Positions 1-7,462 of a stretch of DNA of 64,000 nt are shown one piece after another; the first letter of the stretch is position 1, and every line of letters starts with the position of its first letter. The position numbers and the translations under genes were made by a program. This DNA comes from an uncultured Acidimicrobiales bacterium (GTDB lineage: Bacteria > Actinomycetota > Acidimicrobiia > Acidimicrobiales > SZUA-35), in contig CALKZY010000008.1 of assembly GCA_938002965.1 (NCBI GenBank), positions 180,470 through 244,469 of the forward strand, in the 5' to 3' direction. The notes beneath the pieces are model-generated. The model was not told where the DNA came from and did no database searches. It worked only from the letters and a program-made list of their open reading frames with translations.

Positions 1-93
1 GGTGTTGGCCCGTCGCATGAAGAGATATCGGCCCTCGTCGTCGCGCAGGAGCAAATGCGCTGCGACGGGCATTGTGTGGCGGTTGGAGGTCAT
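1..93 (-). CDS. NUDIX hydrolase, N-terminal fragment (gene runs off the window)
   Basis: Only the first 31 codons are in the window. The peptide begins MTSNRHTMPVAAHLLLRDDE and continues GRYLFMRRANT, the typical first strand-loop-strand of NUDIX hydrolases acting on nucleoside diphosphate derivatives. The catalytic NUDIX box lies outside. The ATG at 93 overlaps the TGA of the reductase-like gene by one ATGA, so it is the last visible member of a coupled operon on the minus strand. The context of a kinase and a reductase-like protein suggests work on nucleotides or nucleosides. The substrate cannot be told. Confidence 0.7.
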   Translation of the reverse strand, partial: MTSNRHTMPVAAHLLLRDDEGRYLFMRRANT

Positions 94-1688
94 ACTCGGG
101 TCCGCATGTTGTGGTCGAGGCAGCCGTCCCTGAACACCGTAAGGCCTTTGAGTCCTCGGCTACGAGCCGCGGCGAGCGTAGCGCCGACCGCTTCCACGGT
201 GGCGGTGCTCGGGAGGTTGACCGTTTTGGAGCCGGATTCGTCGGCCATGCCGCTGAACGCCTCGTGGACGTCAAGGTGGGCCTTGACTGAGACCTGGCTG
301 GCGCAAGCCAGCACAGGGTCATTGTCTTCCTTGACCAGTGCTCGGCGGGTTGCCGCCTCGGGCACCAGCTGATCCTCGAACTTGGAGGCCACACCGGTCT
401 GTCCGTTGAGTGCGAAGTGCGGTTCGTATGAGCGTGAAACGCCCATCAATAGGGCCACGACGCCGGTTGGCGGGTGGGCGACAACGGCGGAGTGGCGGAT
501 GCCATGCCGTTCGATCCGTGCCGCGAGCGCGTGCCATTGCTCGTCGGGGACCGCTCCTACTCGACGGTTGGACTTGCGTGCGACCCACAACGGATCGAGC
601 CACCTCGACTGCTCGAAGAGCGGGAACGCTCCGCGTTGTTCGGCTAGGTCGATCGAAGCCGTGTGCGCTGCGTACGAGAGATGCTCGGCGACCTCCTTGG
701 CGATGAGCGTCGACTCTTCGTAGGCGATGCCCATCGAGATCAGTGCGCTGTGGTAGCCGCACACTCCTACTCCGATCCGGCGGCGTTGGGCCACGACGCT
801 GGCGCCGTCTGCGCTGGCGAGCTCAACGGCGGCGTCGCCACCTCGGACCGCCATGGCTACGGTGCCAGCGAACATGTCGAAATCGATGTCGTTGCCTCGC
901 ACGTGAGCGGCGAGGTTGACCGACAAGAAGATGCACTGCTCACCGGGTGAGAGAAACACCTCTGCGCAGGGTGCTGTCGAGATAATCGGCAGCTGTGGGG
1001 TTGGGTTGTCGGCGTCAGCGACGTCTTGGAACAGGACGCCAGGTTCACCGTTGTGATGGGCTGCTCTGGCCAGCAGGGGCTGGAGCCGTTCCCACTCTGG
1101 TTCGCTTCCGGTGAGCCGAACCGAGATATTCGCGATCCACTCGGTGAAATCCGCGCCGCGCTTTGCGTTGATGAAGTCGGCGATGTGCGGGTGTTCGGCG
1201 CTGCACGAGACCATGAGCGCCGGCGGGCGACGGTTCTCCGCCCGGAGTTGTTCGGCGAGGTCGACGATCGCCGCGTTCAGCTCGTTGAGAGCACTGACCG
1301 GGTCGTCGAACATGCTCAAGTCGACACCGCAACCGAGGCCGCGCCGGGAGGCGCCGACGGTCTCGGCGATAAGGCGGTTCGTTCGTTCGGCATCAGTGGT
1401 ACCGACGGTCGGCAGGACTGTGCAGGCCCCGGCATTGCTGTGGTTGCCTGCTGCTGCGTACAACTGAGAGGACGGTGCGAGGCGGCCGGCTTCGAATCCC
1501 GCAAGGAGATCGTGGGCGAAGCCACTCCCGCCGCCGAGACGTAGGTCGATGCTGCCGAGTGCGTCAGCAACCCGGCGGCGACCATCAGCGAGTGTTTCGC
1601 CTTCGCTGAGCAGACCGCGCTTGCGGGCAGCGTCACACAGTTGCGGGGTTTCGGTTGGTGGTTGGTAGGTGTGTGTTGTGGTTCTCAT
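90..1688 (-). CDS. Class II (B12-type) ribonucleotide reductase-like protein, short and divergent
   Basis: This 532-residue protein follows the class II NrdJ pattern. It has a first redox cysteine in GACTVLPT (Cys89), a finger-loop region PCAEVF with Cys241 and Glu243, the partner cysteine in GEQCIFLSVNL (Cys252), and the C-terminal signature SKTVNLPSTATVEAV followed by LKGLTVFRDGC. Known NrdJ proteins carry N-P-C-G-E at the radical loop; here the Asn position is Ala239. There is no C-terminal cysteine pair and the protein is shorter than most class II enzymes. The ATG at 1688 follows AGAAGG at good spacing and lies inside the 3' end of the kinase gene (56-bp overlap). The family is clear; activity on ordinary ribonucleotides is doubtful, so it may be a paralogue with an altered substrate. 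Confidence 0.8.
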   Translation of the reverse strand: MRTTTHTYQPPTETPQLCDAARKRGLLSEGETLADGRRRVADALGSIDLRLGGGSGFAHDLLAGFEAGRLAPSSQLYAAAGNHSNAGACTVLPTVGTTDAERTNRLIAETVGASRRGLGCGVDLSMFDDPVSALNELNAAIVDLAEQLRAENRRPPALMVSCSAEHPHIADFINAKRGADFTEWIANISVRLTGSEPEWERLQPLLARAAHHNGEPGVLFQDVADADNPTPQLPIISTAPCAEVFLSPGEQCIFLSVNLAAHVRGNDIDFDMFAGTVAMAVRGGDAAVELASADGASVVAQRRRIGVGVCGYHSALISMGIAYEESTLIAKEVAEHLSYAAHTASIDLAEQRGAFPLFEQSRWLDPLWVARKSNRRVGAVPDEQWHALAARIERHGIRHSAVVAHPPTGVVALLMGVSRSYEPHFALNGQTGVASKFEDQLVPEAATRRALVKEDNDPVLACASQVSVKAHLDVHEAFSGMADESGSKTVNLPSTATVEAVGATLAAARSRGLKGLTVFRDGCLDHNMRTRV

Positions 1689-2619
1689 GTAGAGAACCTT
1701 CTGCTGACGTGCTTGCGTCGAGTTGGCCGCCCGTTGGCGGTTTGATTGCGTTGTGCGTCGCGGACTCCTTTCTCAGCAAGCCGCCTGGTGTAGCGAGCAC
1801 CTGTCGTGCTGCGTCGTGTGCTGCTTCCACCGCCTGGAACGGATCGGCGCCTATGGCGAGAGCAGTGAGGAAGCCTGCGGCGAAGGTGTCACCTGCACCG
1901 GTCGTGTCCATCGCCGAGACCGGTTTGAGTGGCAGCTCGTCGAGTTGGCTGGCCTGCACGACGAGTGTGCTTCCAGCGCCTCGGTGAACGACAATGAGCG
2001 GCGCCAGTTCACGTTCTAGTAGACCGTAGTGGGCGGCTTCAGTCTCATTGGCGAACAGGACGTCGGCACCGCACTTGGCAAAAACCTCCGCCAGCTCGTC
2101 GTTTCCGCTCCCGGTCGGGGTGGCGGTGCACACATCGATCGCGATGGTGGCTCCGGCTCGCCGAGCTGAGGCAATGAGCGCCAGGTAATCGGAGCGGCTA
2201 CGGGGATCTGCAAGGTGCCAGCCTTCGAAGTAGACGATCTCGTCCGCGTTGAAGGTTGGATGGAGCGAAGCCCAGTTCACGGATGGCTTGTTTGCGATCA
2301 TGGTTCGTTCGCCCGAGGGCTCAACGATCACGCTGATGCGAAGGCCGCCGCTACCAGCTGTGGTGGCGTTGATCTGGACCCCGGCGGCCTCGAGTTGCTG
2401 CCGACCGGTCTTGTCGGCCTGCTCTTGACCGAAGTGGCCGCTTAAGGATACGTTCCCGCCGAGGATGGCGGCGTTGTGGGCGACAATCGCCGCTGATCCG
2501 CCAATGGTCGAGATGATGTCGCACGTTGTGTGGTCATTGCGATTCAGGGGCTCGGTCAGGACGAGCATTGTGTCGACGGAGACTTGCCCTATCGCGTGGA
2601 TTGGTCGGGCTTTGGTCAT
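1633..2619 (-). CDS. PfkB/ribokinase family sugar or nucleoside kinase
   Basis: This 328-residue protein has both PfkB family marks: an N-terminal glycine-rich stretch IGGSAAIVAHNAAILGG and the C-terminal ATP and catalytic motif DTTGAGDTFAAGF, whose last Asp is the catalytic base in the family. Members phosphorylate sugars or nucleosides with ATP. Its ATG at 2619 overlaps the TGA of the upstream reading frame ending at 2616, and its 3' end overlaps the start of the reductase-like gene. This suggests coupled synthesis of enzymes for one nucleoside or nucleotide pathway. The last 40 or so residues are Thr/Asn rich and may be a tail. The substrate is not readable from sequence. Confidence 0.85.
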   Translation of the reverse strand: MTKARPIHAIGQVSVDTMLVLTEPLNRNDHTTCDIISTIGGSAAIVAHNAAILGGNVSLSGHFGQEQADKTGRQQLEAAGVQINATTAGSGGLRISVIVEPSGERTMIANKPSVNWASLHPTFNADEIVYFEGWHLADPRSRSDYLALIASARRAGATIAIDVCTATPTGSGNDELAEVFAKCGADVLFANETEAAHYGLLERELAPLIVVHRGAGSTLVVQASQLDELPLKPVSAMDTTGAGDTFAAGFLTALAIGADPFQAVEAAHDAARQVLATPGGLLRKESATHNAIKPPTGGQLDASTSAEGSLHENHNTHLPTTNRNPATV

Positions 2620-3130
2620 CGGGTGCCTTCCATGACGAAGTGGTGGATGCTGTTGGCTTCTGCTCCCAGCGAGCGAGACGTCTGCCAGCGCTGCGCGAGT
2701 GTCGCGACGTGGTGGCTTAGCTGCTGGAGCCGGTCAACTGCGTCGGCCAGGACGCCGCGCCCGGGGCGAGGATGACGATCGGGAAGCGGGTGCCGGGCAG
2801 CCCGTCCATTGTTGCGGCGAGGCTGGCAGCGGTAGCGCCCCAACCCCTCGGCGTAACCAGCCGAGCACTGGTGGAGGCGGTACGGACGGCGAACGCACTT
2901 TGGCTCGGAACGGCAACGACAACGAGGTCGGCGGAACTGGGGGTCGCCTGTTGTTGCCAAGTCATGGCGACCTTGCCGTAGTGACCGCCGGGACCCTCGT
3001 TCAAATTGGCGACGTCGACGGGGTGGATTGCTCTGCCCGGTCGCAAAACGGGGGCTGTCACGATCAGGTCAGTCAAGCCCTGGGGCGCCGGATCGAGGGC
3101 GAACGTCGGGCCCACGGAAGTGGTCTTCAT
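2616..3130 (-). CDS. Hypothetical protein of the PfkB/reductase cassette, apparent frameshift near 2765
   Basis: From the ATG at 3130, which has an excellent AAGGAG site in front, the frame encodes about 122 plausible residues (for example SSADLVVVAVPSQSAFAVR) and then ends in a short Ser-rich tail at 2717. A neighbouring frame continues with protein-like sequence, GVLADAVDRLQQLSHHVATL through NSIHHFVMEGTR, and stops at 2616 in an ATGA overlap with the kinase start. A single one-base slip in the GC-rich CCGGGCGCGG run near 2760-2770 would join both parts into about 171 residues. It may be a real mutation, a sequencing slip or programmed. I do not recognise the family, and no signal peptide or transmembrane segment is evident. 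Confidence 0.5.
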
Positions 3131-3309
3131 GCGGATTCTCCTTAAAGGGCAACGACTTGCCGCCGTGTCGAGACCAGCTTCCGTTCATTCGGTTGCGCCT
3201 AGCTCGCAAGGCGATTGCGAATGACTTTGATCATTTGCGCTTTGTGCTTCGTGCTTCGTACTTCTGGCGCAACCAGCGCTCAAGAAGCGTCTGTCGGGCA
3301 GCGAGTCAA
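3131..3309. promoter_or_regulatory. Intergenic region between integrase and PfkB cassette, with heptad repeats
   Basis: This 179-bp gap has no gene. It should hold the promoter of the minus-strand cassette starting at 3130. Four degenerate 7-bp units lie head to tail at 3234-3261: TTTGCGC, TTTGTGC, TTCGTGC and TTCGTAC. An inverted repeat with arms AATGA and TCATT lies at 3220-3235. These may bind the cassette's regulator or the integrase/excisionase. No tRNA-like attachment sequence is visible here. Confidence 0.35.
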
Positions 3310-4467
3310 TTACCGCACGGGGCGTCGTGCATGTCCGAGAGAGGCAGCGGAAAGTCGACGACCGAGTGCTATGTCGAGCTGCTCGTCGATGGCCGGGAAC
3401 ATGTGGCCATACGTACCGAGCGTGACGTTGATCGTGGAGTGTCCCATTCTCTCCATAATGGCTCTGGGGTGGGCGCCTTCGGCGATCAGGAATGCTGCGT
3501 AGGTATGGCGTAGGTCGTGGAACCGAGTGCCGGTCGGGCAGCCAGATCGGATAACTGCTGGCTTGAAGTGTCGGGGGTACCAGTTCGAGTGGCGGAGCGG
3601 GCCGCCTTCTGGTCCCTCGAATACGAGTTCGGTCTGCTTCTTTCCAGCGAGGTAATGGGTCAGCTCTTCCACTAACGGAAGAGGGATGCCAACGGAACGG
3701 CGGGAGTAGGTCTTGGTCGGGCCGATGTTGAACCCACCGTTGGCTTCGTCGGCTGACTCTGAGACCTCCACACGACGTCGCATCAGATTGATTCGAGACA
3801 CACGGAGCGCTCCGATCTCGCCAGCTCGGAGCCCCGTGAACGCCGCAAAGCGGACGAGCAGTCCGTAGTCCGGGTAACCGCCTTCGCGATGTTTCGCCCC
3901 ACGCTGCAGTGGCGGTGGATCCTCGATCTCCTCGGCTAGGGCCATGACTTGGTCCTCGGTCAAGAAGATCATCTCCTTCTTCTGCGCGCGTGGGGCCTTC
4001 ACGCCGTCTGCCGGGTTCGTCTTGATTGCCCCTGAGGTCACGGCGAGTTTGAAGACGAGTCGCATCACGTCTCGAACGTTGCGGACGGTTCCGGCGCCTT
4101 TCCCCGCGGCTTGCAGGCCGGACAAAAACGTCAGGACCTCCGGGTGCTCGATCGATGCGATTGGGCGATCACCGAACTCAGGCATCAGGTGATTCCTGAG
4201 GATCGACTCGTAGCTCTCGCGCGTCTTGGGCTTGAGGTGCGTCGTCGTGGTGATCCACTTGTCGGCCCACTCGCCGAACGGGTGCCGCCCGCGTTGGGGA
4301 TCAACCCAGTCGTGTCGAGCCAAGTCGGCTTCGACGGTGGCGGCGTACCGCTTAGCATCGGTCTTGCGAGCAAAGTTCTTCTTTCGCTGCTTTTTGTCTG
4401 GGCTGCGGTAGTACACCTGCCACCGGACCTCGCCCTTGCTGGTCGTCTTCTTGTGGATGCTGGCCAC
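3310..4467 (-). CDS. int: Tyrosine recombinase / ICE integrase
   Basis: This 385-residue phage-type integrase has an N-terminal AP2-like arm-binding region (RWQVYYRSPDKKQ), a SAM-like core-binding domain at about 65-155, and a catalytic domain with TGLRAGE (first Arg), FHDLRHTYAAFL (His-x-x-Arg), MGHSTINVT (His) and the nucleophile in LGTYGHMF. All catalytic residues are visible. It cuts and rejoins DNA for integration and excision. The ATG follows AGAGAGGAA. It lies 57 bp after the excisionase gene in the same operon. Its attachment site is not evident next to its stop codon, unlike the second integrase at 58244. Confidence 0.93.
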   Translation of the reverse strand: MASIHKKTTSKGEVRWQVYYRSPDKKQRKKNFARKTDAKRYAATVEADLARHDWVDPQRGRHPFGEWADKWITTTTHLKPKTRESYESILRNHLMPEFGDRPIASIEHPEVLTFLSGLQAAGKGAGTVRNVRDVMRLVFKLAVTSGAIKTNPADGVKAPRAQKKEMIFLTEDQVMALAEEIEDPPPLQRGAKHREGGYPDYGLLVRFAAFTGLRAGEIGALRVSRINLMRRRVEVSESADEANGGFNIGPTKTYSRRSVGIPLPLVEELTHYLAGKKQTELVFEGPEGGPLRHSNWYPRHFKPAVIRSGCPTGTRFHDLRHTYAAFLIAEGAHPRAIMERMGHSTINVTLGTYGHMFPAIDEQLDIALGRRLSAASLGHARRPVR

Positions 4468-4524
4468 GGCTGTTCCTCTCTGTTGGTGCTGACGGTATTC
4501 GCCTCGTGTGACACGAACTCGTGG

Positions 4525-4731
4525 TTACCGCTTGCGTTCGACGCGCCCCTCGGCGATCCAGTCGGTGATGTCTTGTTGGTAGAAGCGAACGAACTTGCCG
4601 ACCTTGTGATACGTCACGCGGTTCTCTTCGACGAGTCGTCGTACGAATCGTTCGGTAACGCCGAGGCGTTCGGCAACTGCGGGGATGTCGAGCAGCACAT
4701 CGCTTTCTGGGGCGGTCGGGATGGTCTTCAT
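4525..4731 (-). CDS. xis: Excisionase-type helix-turn-helix protein
   Basis: This 68-residue protein is a single MerR/excisionase-type helix-turn-helix: LLDIPAVAERLGVTERFVRRL, then a basic wing (YHKVGKFVRF) and QQDITDWIAEG. Such proteins bend attachment-site DNA and drive excision by the neighbouring tyrosine integrase. The ATG at 4731 overlaps the TGA of the upstream cell-wall hydrolase gene by ATGA, so translation is coupled. This ties excision to a transfer gene. The direction-control role is inferred from family and position. Confidence 0.85.
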   Translation of the reverse strand: MKTIPTAPESDVLLDIPAVAERLGVTERFVRRLVEENRVTYHKVGKFVRFYQQDITDWIAEGRVERKR

Positions 4732-5903
4732 GAGCTGGCTGCTAACTCAAGCCACGCTGCCCAATCGGTGGTGGGCTGGCCGCTGATGCAGCCGCTTGTC
4801 GGTGCCGCAGTGGGTGGGATTGGCGCGTGGCGGATGATCCCGAGGAGCATCGGCTGCGGGCAGACCGCCTGGCCGTAGGCACGAACCGAAAGATGCAGGT
4901 GAGGGCCAGTGGTGTTGCCCGCGCCTGGTGTGCCCGGTTGGCCTCCGCTTAGACCAAGAAGCTCACCGGCGGCGATAGGGTCGCCGACTTTCACGTTGAC
5001 GAGTGACAGGTGGCAGTACGTGTAGCGCGCCCCGTCGATCCCGTCGATGATCACCGTGTTTCCGCAACGGCCAGACCCGCCTGGCGCATAGATGCCTGCG
5101 TTGCCAATGGCGACTGAAATCGTGCCGTCAGTCATGGCAAACAGCGACGTGCCCATCGGAAGCGCGATGTCCGCTGCTGGGTAGTCGTGGTGTGGACGGG
5201 TGGCGATCGCCTCAGTCGCATACCCCACTGGAACTGGGTATGCGTAGCCACCGACCAGCGGTCCGACAGCCGAAAGCGGACCGGTGTAGGTTGCCGCCCA
5301 TTCCAAGACCAGTTCGACATATTCGGTCGAACGGTTGTAGGCGAAGATCGCGGCTTCAATGTCGGTGATCGAGCCGTGGGGGCAGAGGTGGGCAACCGCG
5401 GCAGGTACTGCGTCGAAGATGTTCTGCGGATCGCGAGTCCCATCGCCGTTGCCGTCCCTCCCGTAGATAGTCCATGACGTCGGGATGAATTGGAACGGTC
5501 CGACTGCACGATCCCAGACGCGGTCGCCGTCGAGGACGCCTTGATCTGTGTCGGTAATCGCAGCGGTTCCGTTCTGGCCATTCAGCGGAATGCCGATGAT
5601 TGCTGGACGGACCACCCCGTCGGAGCCGATGGCGGCTCCACCGAAGCGGCCGTGGTTGGACTCGACCTTTCCGGTACCGGCGACAACCTGCCACGGGAGA
5701 CCCGCACAGGTCGCTGCGTGTTGGACGTAGAGACTGAGTATTTGGGGCGGGATGTCTTCGATTGCCTCGGCGGACGGATCGAATATCGCCTGCCCGGCAG
5801 CAGCCGCGCTCGAAGCGGCGCCGCCAGCCAGCGATACCAAGGCGAAGAGCGCTACAAGCGGAGAAGTGAGAACCGCCAGCATCGCAACGACGATCTTTCC
5901 CAT
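4728..5903 (-). CDS. Conjugative cell-wall hydrolase: lytic transglycosylase plus M23 endopeptidase
   Basis: This 391-residue protein starts with a hydrophobic membrane segment (VVAMLAVLTSPLVALFALVS). A soluble-lytic-transglycosylase-like domain follows, with glutamate in GKVESNHG and the signature AVGPFQFIPTSW and AIFAYNRS. The C-terminal M23 peptidase domain has zinc ligands in HHDYPAADIALP and TTGPHLHLSV. Such two-headed enzymes open peptidoglycan for T4SS assembly. The ATG at 5903 overlaps the previous stop (TGATG) and is preceded by GGAG. An in-frame ATG at 5966 lies inside the previous gene and is less likely. It is coupled to xis downstream. Confidence 0.9.
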   Translation of the reverse strand: MGKIVVAMLAVLTSPLVALFALVSLAGGAASSAAAAGQAIFDPSAEAIEDIPPQILSLYVQHAATCAGLPWQVVAGTGKVESNHGRFGGAAIGSDGVVRPAIIGIPLNGQNGTAAITDTDQGVLDGDRVWDRAVGPFQFIPTSWTIYGRDGNGDGTRDPQNIFDAVPAAVAHLCPHGSITDIEAAIFAYNRSTEYVELVLEWAATYTGPLSAVGPLVGGYAYPVPVGYATEAIATRPHHDYPAADIALPMGTSLFAMTDGTISVAIGNAGIYAPGGSGRCGNTVIIDGIDGARYTYCHLSLVNVKVGDPIAAGELLGLSGGQPGTPGAGNTTGPHLHLSVRAYGQAVCPQPMLLGIIRHAPIPPTAAPTSGCISGQPTTDWAAWLELAASS

Positions 5904-6145
5904 CACGCCAGCTCCGCCGCCGAGTGGTCGGCAGTAGGTCCTAAAGATTGTGGCGACAGGCTCCAAGTCGGGTCGGAGGGGAGTTCAGCAAATGCTCTCG
6001 CGATCGCTTCTTCGAGGTCAGCGTTAGGAGAATCAGCAGTTCCTGCGAAGGCGCACGAGAGCCCGGCCATTGCTGAACAACCGAGTGAAGCCTGCCGCCA
6101 CATGTCCACCTGTGGCTTCGGCCTGAATCCCTCTGGGACAGGCAC
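5903..6145 (-). CDS. Small hypothetical protein heading the integrase operon
   Basis: An 80-residue reading frame from GTG at 6145 to a TGA that overlaps the ATG of the cell-wall hydrolase. It has a Pro-rich start and an acidic, Ala-rich middle (NADLEEAIARAFAEL). There is no recognised domain and no clear transmembrane helix; a short hydrophobic stretch (CSAMAGLSCAFAG) could be a weak membrane anchor. The stop-start overlap supports it as a real operon member. The GTG start is uncertain because no strong ribosome site is visible. Confidence 0.5.
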   Translation of the reverse strand: MPVPEGFRPKPQVDMWRQASLGCSAMAGLSCAFAGTADSPNADLEEAIARAFAELPSDPTWSLSPQSLGPTADHSAAELA

Positions 6146-6463
6146 TTTTCTTCACGAACTGTGGTGTCCCAATGTCAGAATCAAGCGGACCACAGGTGGC
6201 TCATGCAGCGCTCGTCTTTCAACAAGGGTCTTTACAGTGACACAAGTCACCCCGTACAGTGGTCAAAAGGCAGCTGGATAACCACGCTGCGCGGTGGAAC
6301 TAAAGGGGAGTTTGGGCGGAACGATGGATCCCAGGGCGATGACCGGTTCGTGTCACGTCGGTTTTGTACGGTCGGTTATCGACCTCTCGCTGACGGTGAG
6401 CACGCTATCCACGCACACGTGGCCTGTGTCAGTGCTCGTGCGGGACTGACCTAGGAGCCCCAC
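6146..6463. promoter_or_regulatory. Divergent control region between integrase operon and Tad/transfer operon
   Basis: This 318-bp stretch lies between two divergent operons. It contains a perfect inverted repeat GTGACACAAGTCAC at 6237-6250 (5-bp arms, 4-bp spacer) close to GTACAGT and TACGGT-like AT-richer spots. It is the natural place for promoters of both the int-xis-hydrolase operon and the long plus-strand pilus operon. The repeat is a candidate operator. A reading frame at 6161-6454 has no family features and is not called. Confidence 0.4.
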
Positions 6464-7462
6464 ATGCGCCCCATCTACTTCGTTCTCATCCTGGCCGGTT
6501 TTCTGGCAGCGTGCGGCGGAAGCAGTGAAGCTGGTGGCGAGGGCGTGGTCAACAGTACGACGACTACTCCGCCTACGTCATCGACGGAAACTTCAGTGGT
6601 CGATGCTGTGGCTGAGACCAGCGAAGCACAGGCGCCTATCACCGACCCCAGCGCCGCTGTTGCCTCCTGGATAGCGCTATGGGATGGGGCGGAATCCCTC
6701 GCAACCGATCCGGATACTGCGCGCGCCGCTATCCAGACGGTTGCCTCCGATCAGGTCTTTGAGCAGCTCGACACCATCTACAACCCAAGCGTTGGCGATG
6801 ACGTTGCGGTCGACAGCACAGCTCGCATCTTCGTGAACGACCCCACAACAACGGTGAGCGCGCCCGGTGTCGTCGAGATCAACGACTGCATCTTCGAGTC
6901 GCCAAGAATCGGGAATGCCACTATCTGGTATTCGGGAACTGCAGAACTAGTTGACGACACGTGGACAATCACGAGCCTCCAGCTGCGCAGCGAAATCGGT
7001 TGTGTGCCTTCGGCCATTGCCGAGGACGCGATTGCCGGGTATGAGGCCTATTGGGACGCACGGGTCGAATTCTGGGACCCCGCTGATCCACAGAGTGATT
7101 TGCTGACGCAGAGGACCACGGGGATCCATCTTGATCTTCTGGAGGGCCTTCTTGTCGACCACCAAGGCGAAGGACTCGTGCTTCGAGGGCGGGCCCAAAC
7201 CCGACCCGAGGTTGTCGAGGTTCGCTCATCAACCGAGATCGCAATTCTCGATTGCGCCGTGCAGGACCCTGGTCGCGGTCTATACGACGCCGAGACGGGC
7301 GAACGGCTACCCGATATCCCCGCGGTGTCGGAAGGACAAACGGACCTGACCTCTGCGGTCATGATCTTCGAAGACGGAAGCTGGAAGGTTTCCGACGTAC
7401 AAGGACAGGCGGACGTGTCATGCGATGCGGCACCGACAGCACAGGGCTTACCTACCGTGTAG
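6464..7462 (+). CDS. Lipoprotein of the Tad/transfer operon
   Basis: This 332-residue protein starts with a lipoprotein signal peptide: MRPIYFVLILAGFLAAC gives a lipobox LAAC with Cys17 as the lipidated residue. A Thr/Ser-rich linker follows (NSTTTTPPTSSTETS), then two similar domains of about 130 residues each with paired cysteines (EINDCIFESP with EIGCVPS; AILDCAVQDP with DVSCDAAP). The repeat of an NTF2-like layout and the W-x-V/I-x-D/S-Q ends suggest duplicated NTF2-like folds. It is probably anchored outside the membrane as an assembly factor. It is the first gene of the operon. Confidence 0.8.
   Translation: MRPIYFVLILAGFLAACGGSSEAGGEGVVNSTTTTPPTSSTETSVVDAVAETSEAQAPITDPSAAVASWIALWDGAESLATDPDTARAAIQTVASDQVFEQLDTIYNPSVGDDVAVDSTARIFVNDPTTTVSAPGVVEINDCIFESPRIGNATIWYSGTAELVDDTWTITSLQLRSEIGCVPSAIAEDAIAGYEAYWDARVEFWDPADPQSDLLTQRTTGIHLDLLEGLLVDHQGEGLVLRGRAQTRPEVVEVRSSTEIAILDCAVQDPGRGLYDAETGERLPDIPAVSEGQTDLTSAVMIFEDGSWKVSDVQGQADVSCDAAPTAQGLPTV

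Noticed and set aside
1026..1544. 172-codon plus-strand frame inside the reductase-like gene
   Set aside because: Shadow of the well-supported minus-strand reductase gene; no family features.
6161..6454. 97-codon frame between the divergent operons
   Set aside because: No ribosome site or domain; it lies in the expected promoter region.
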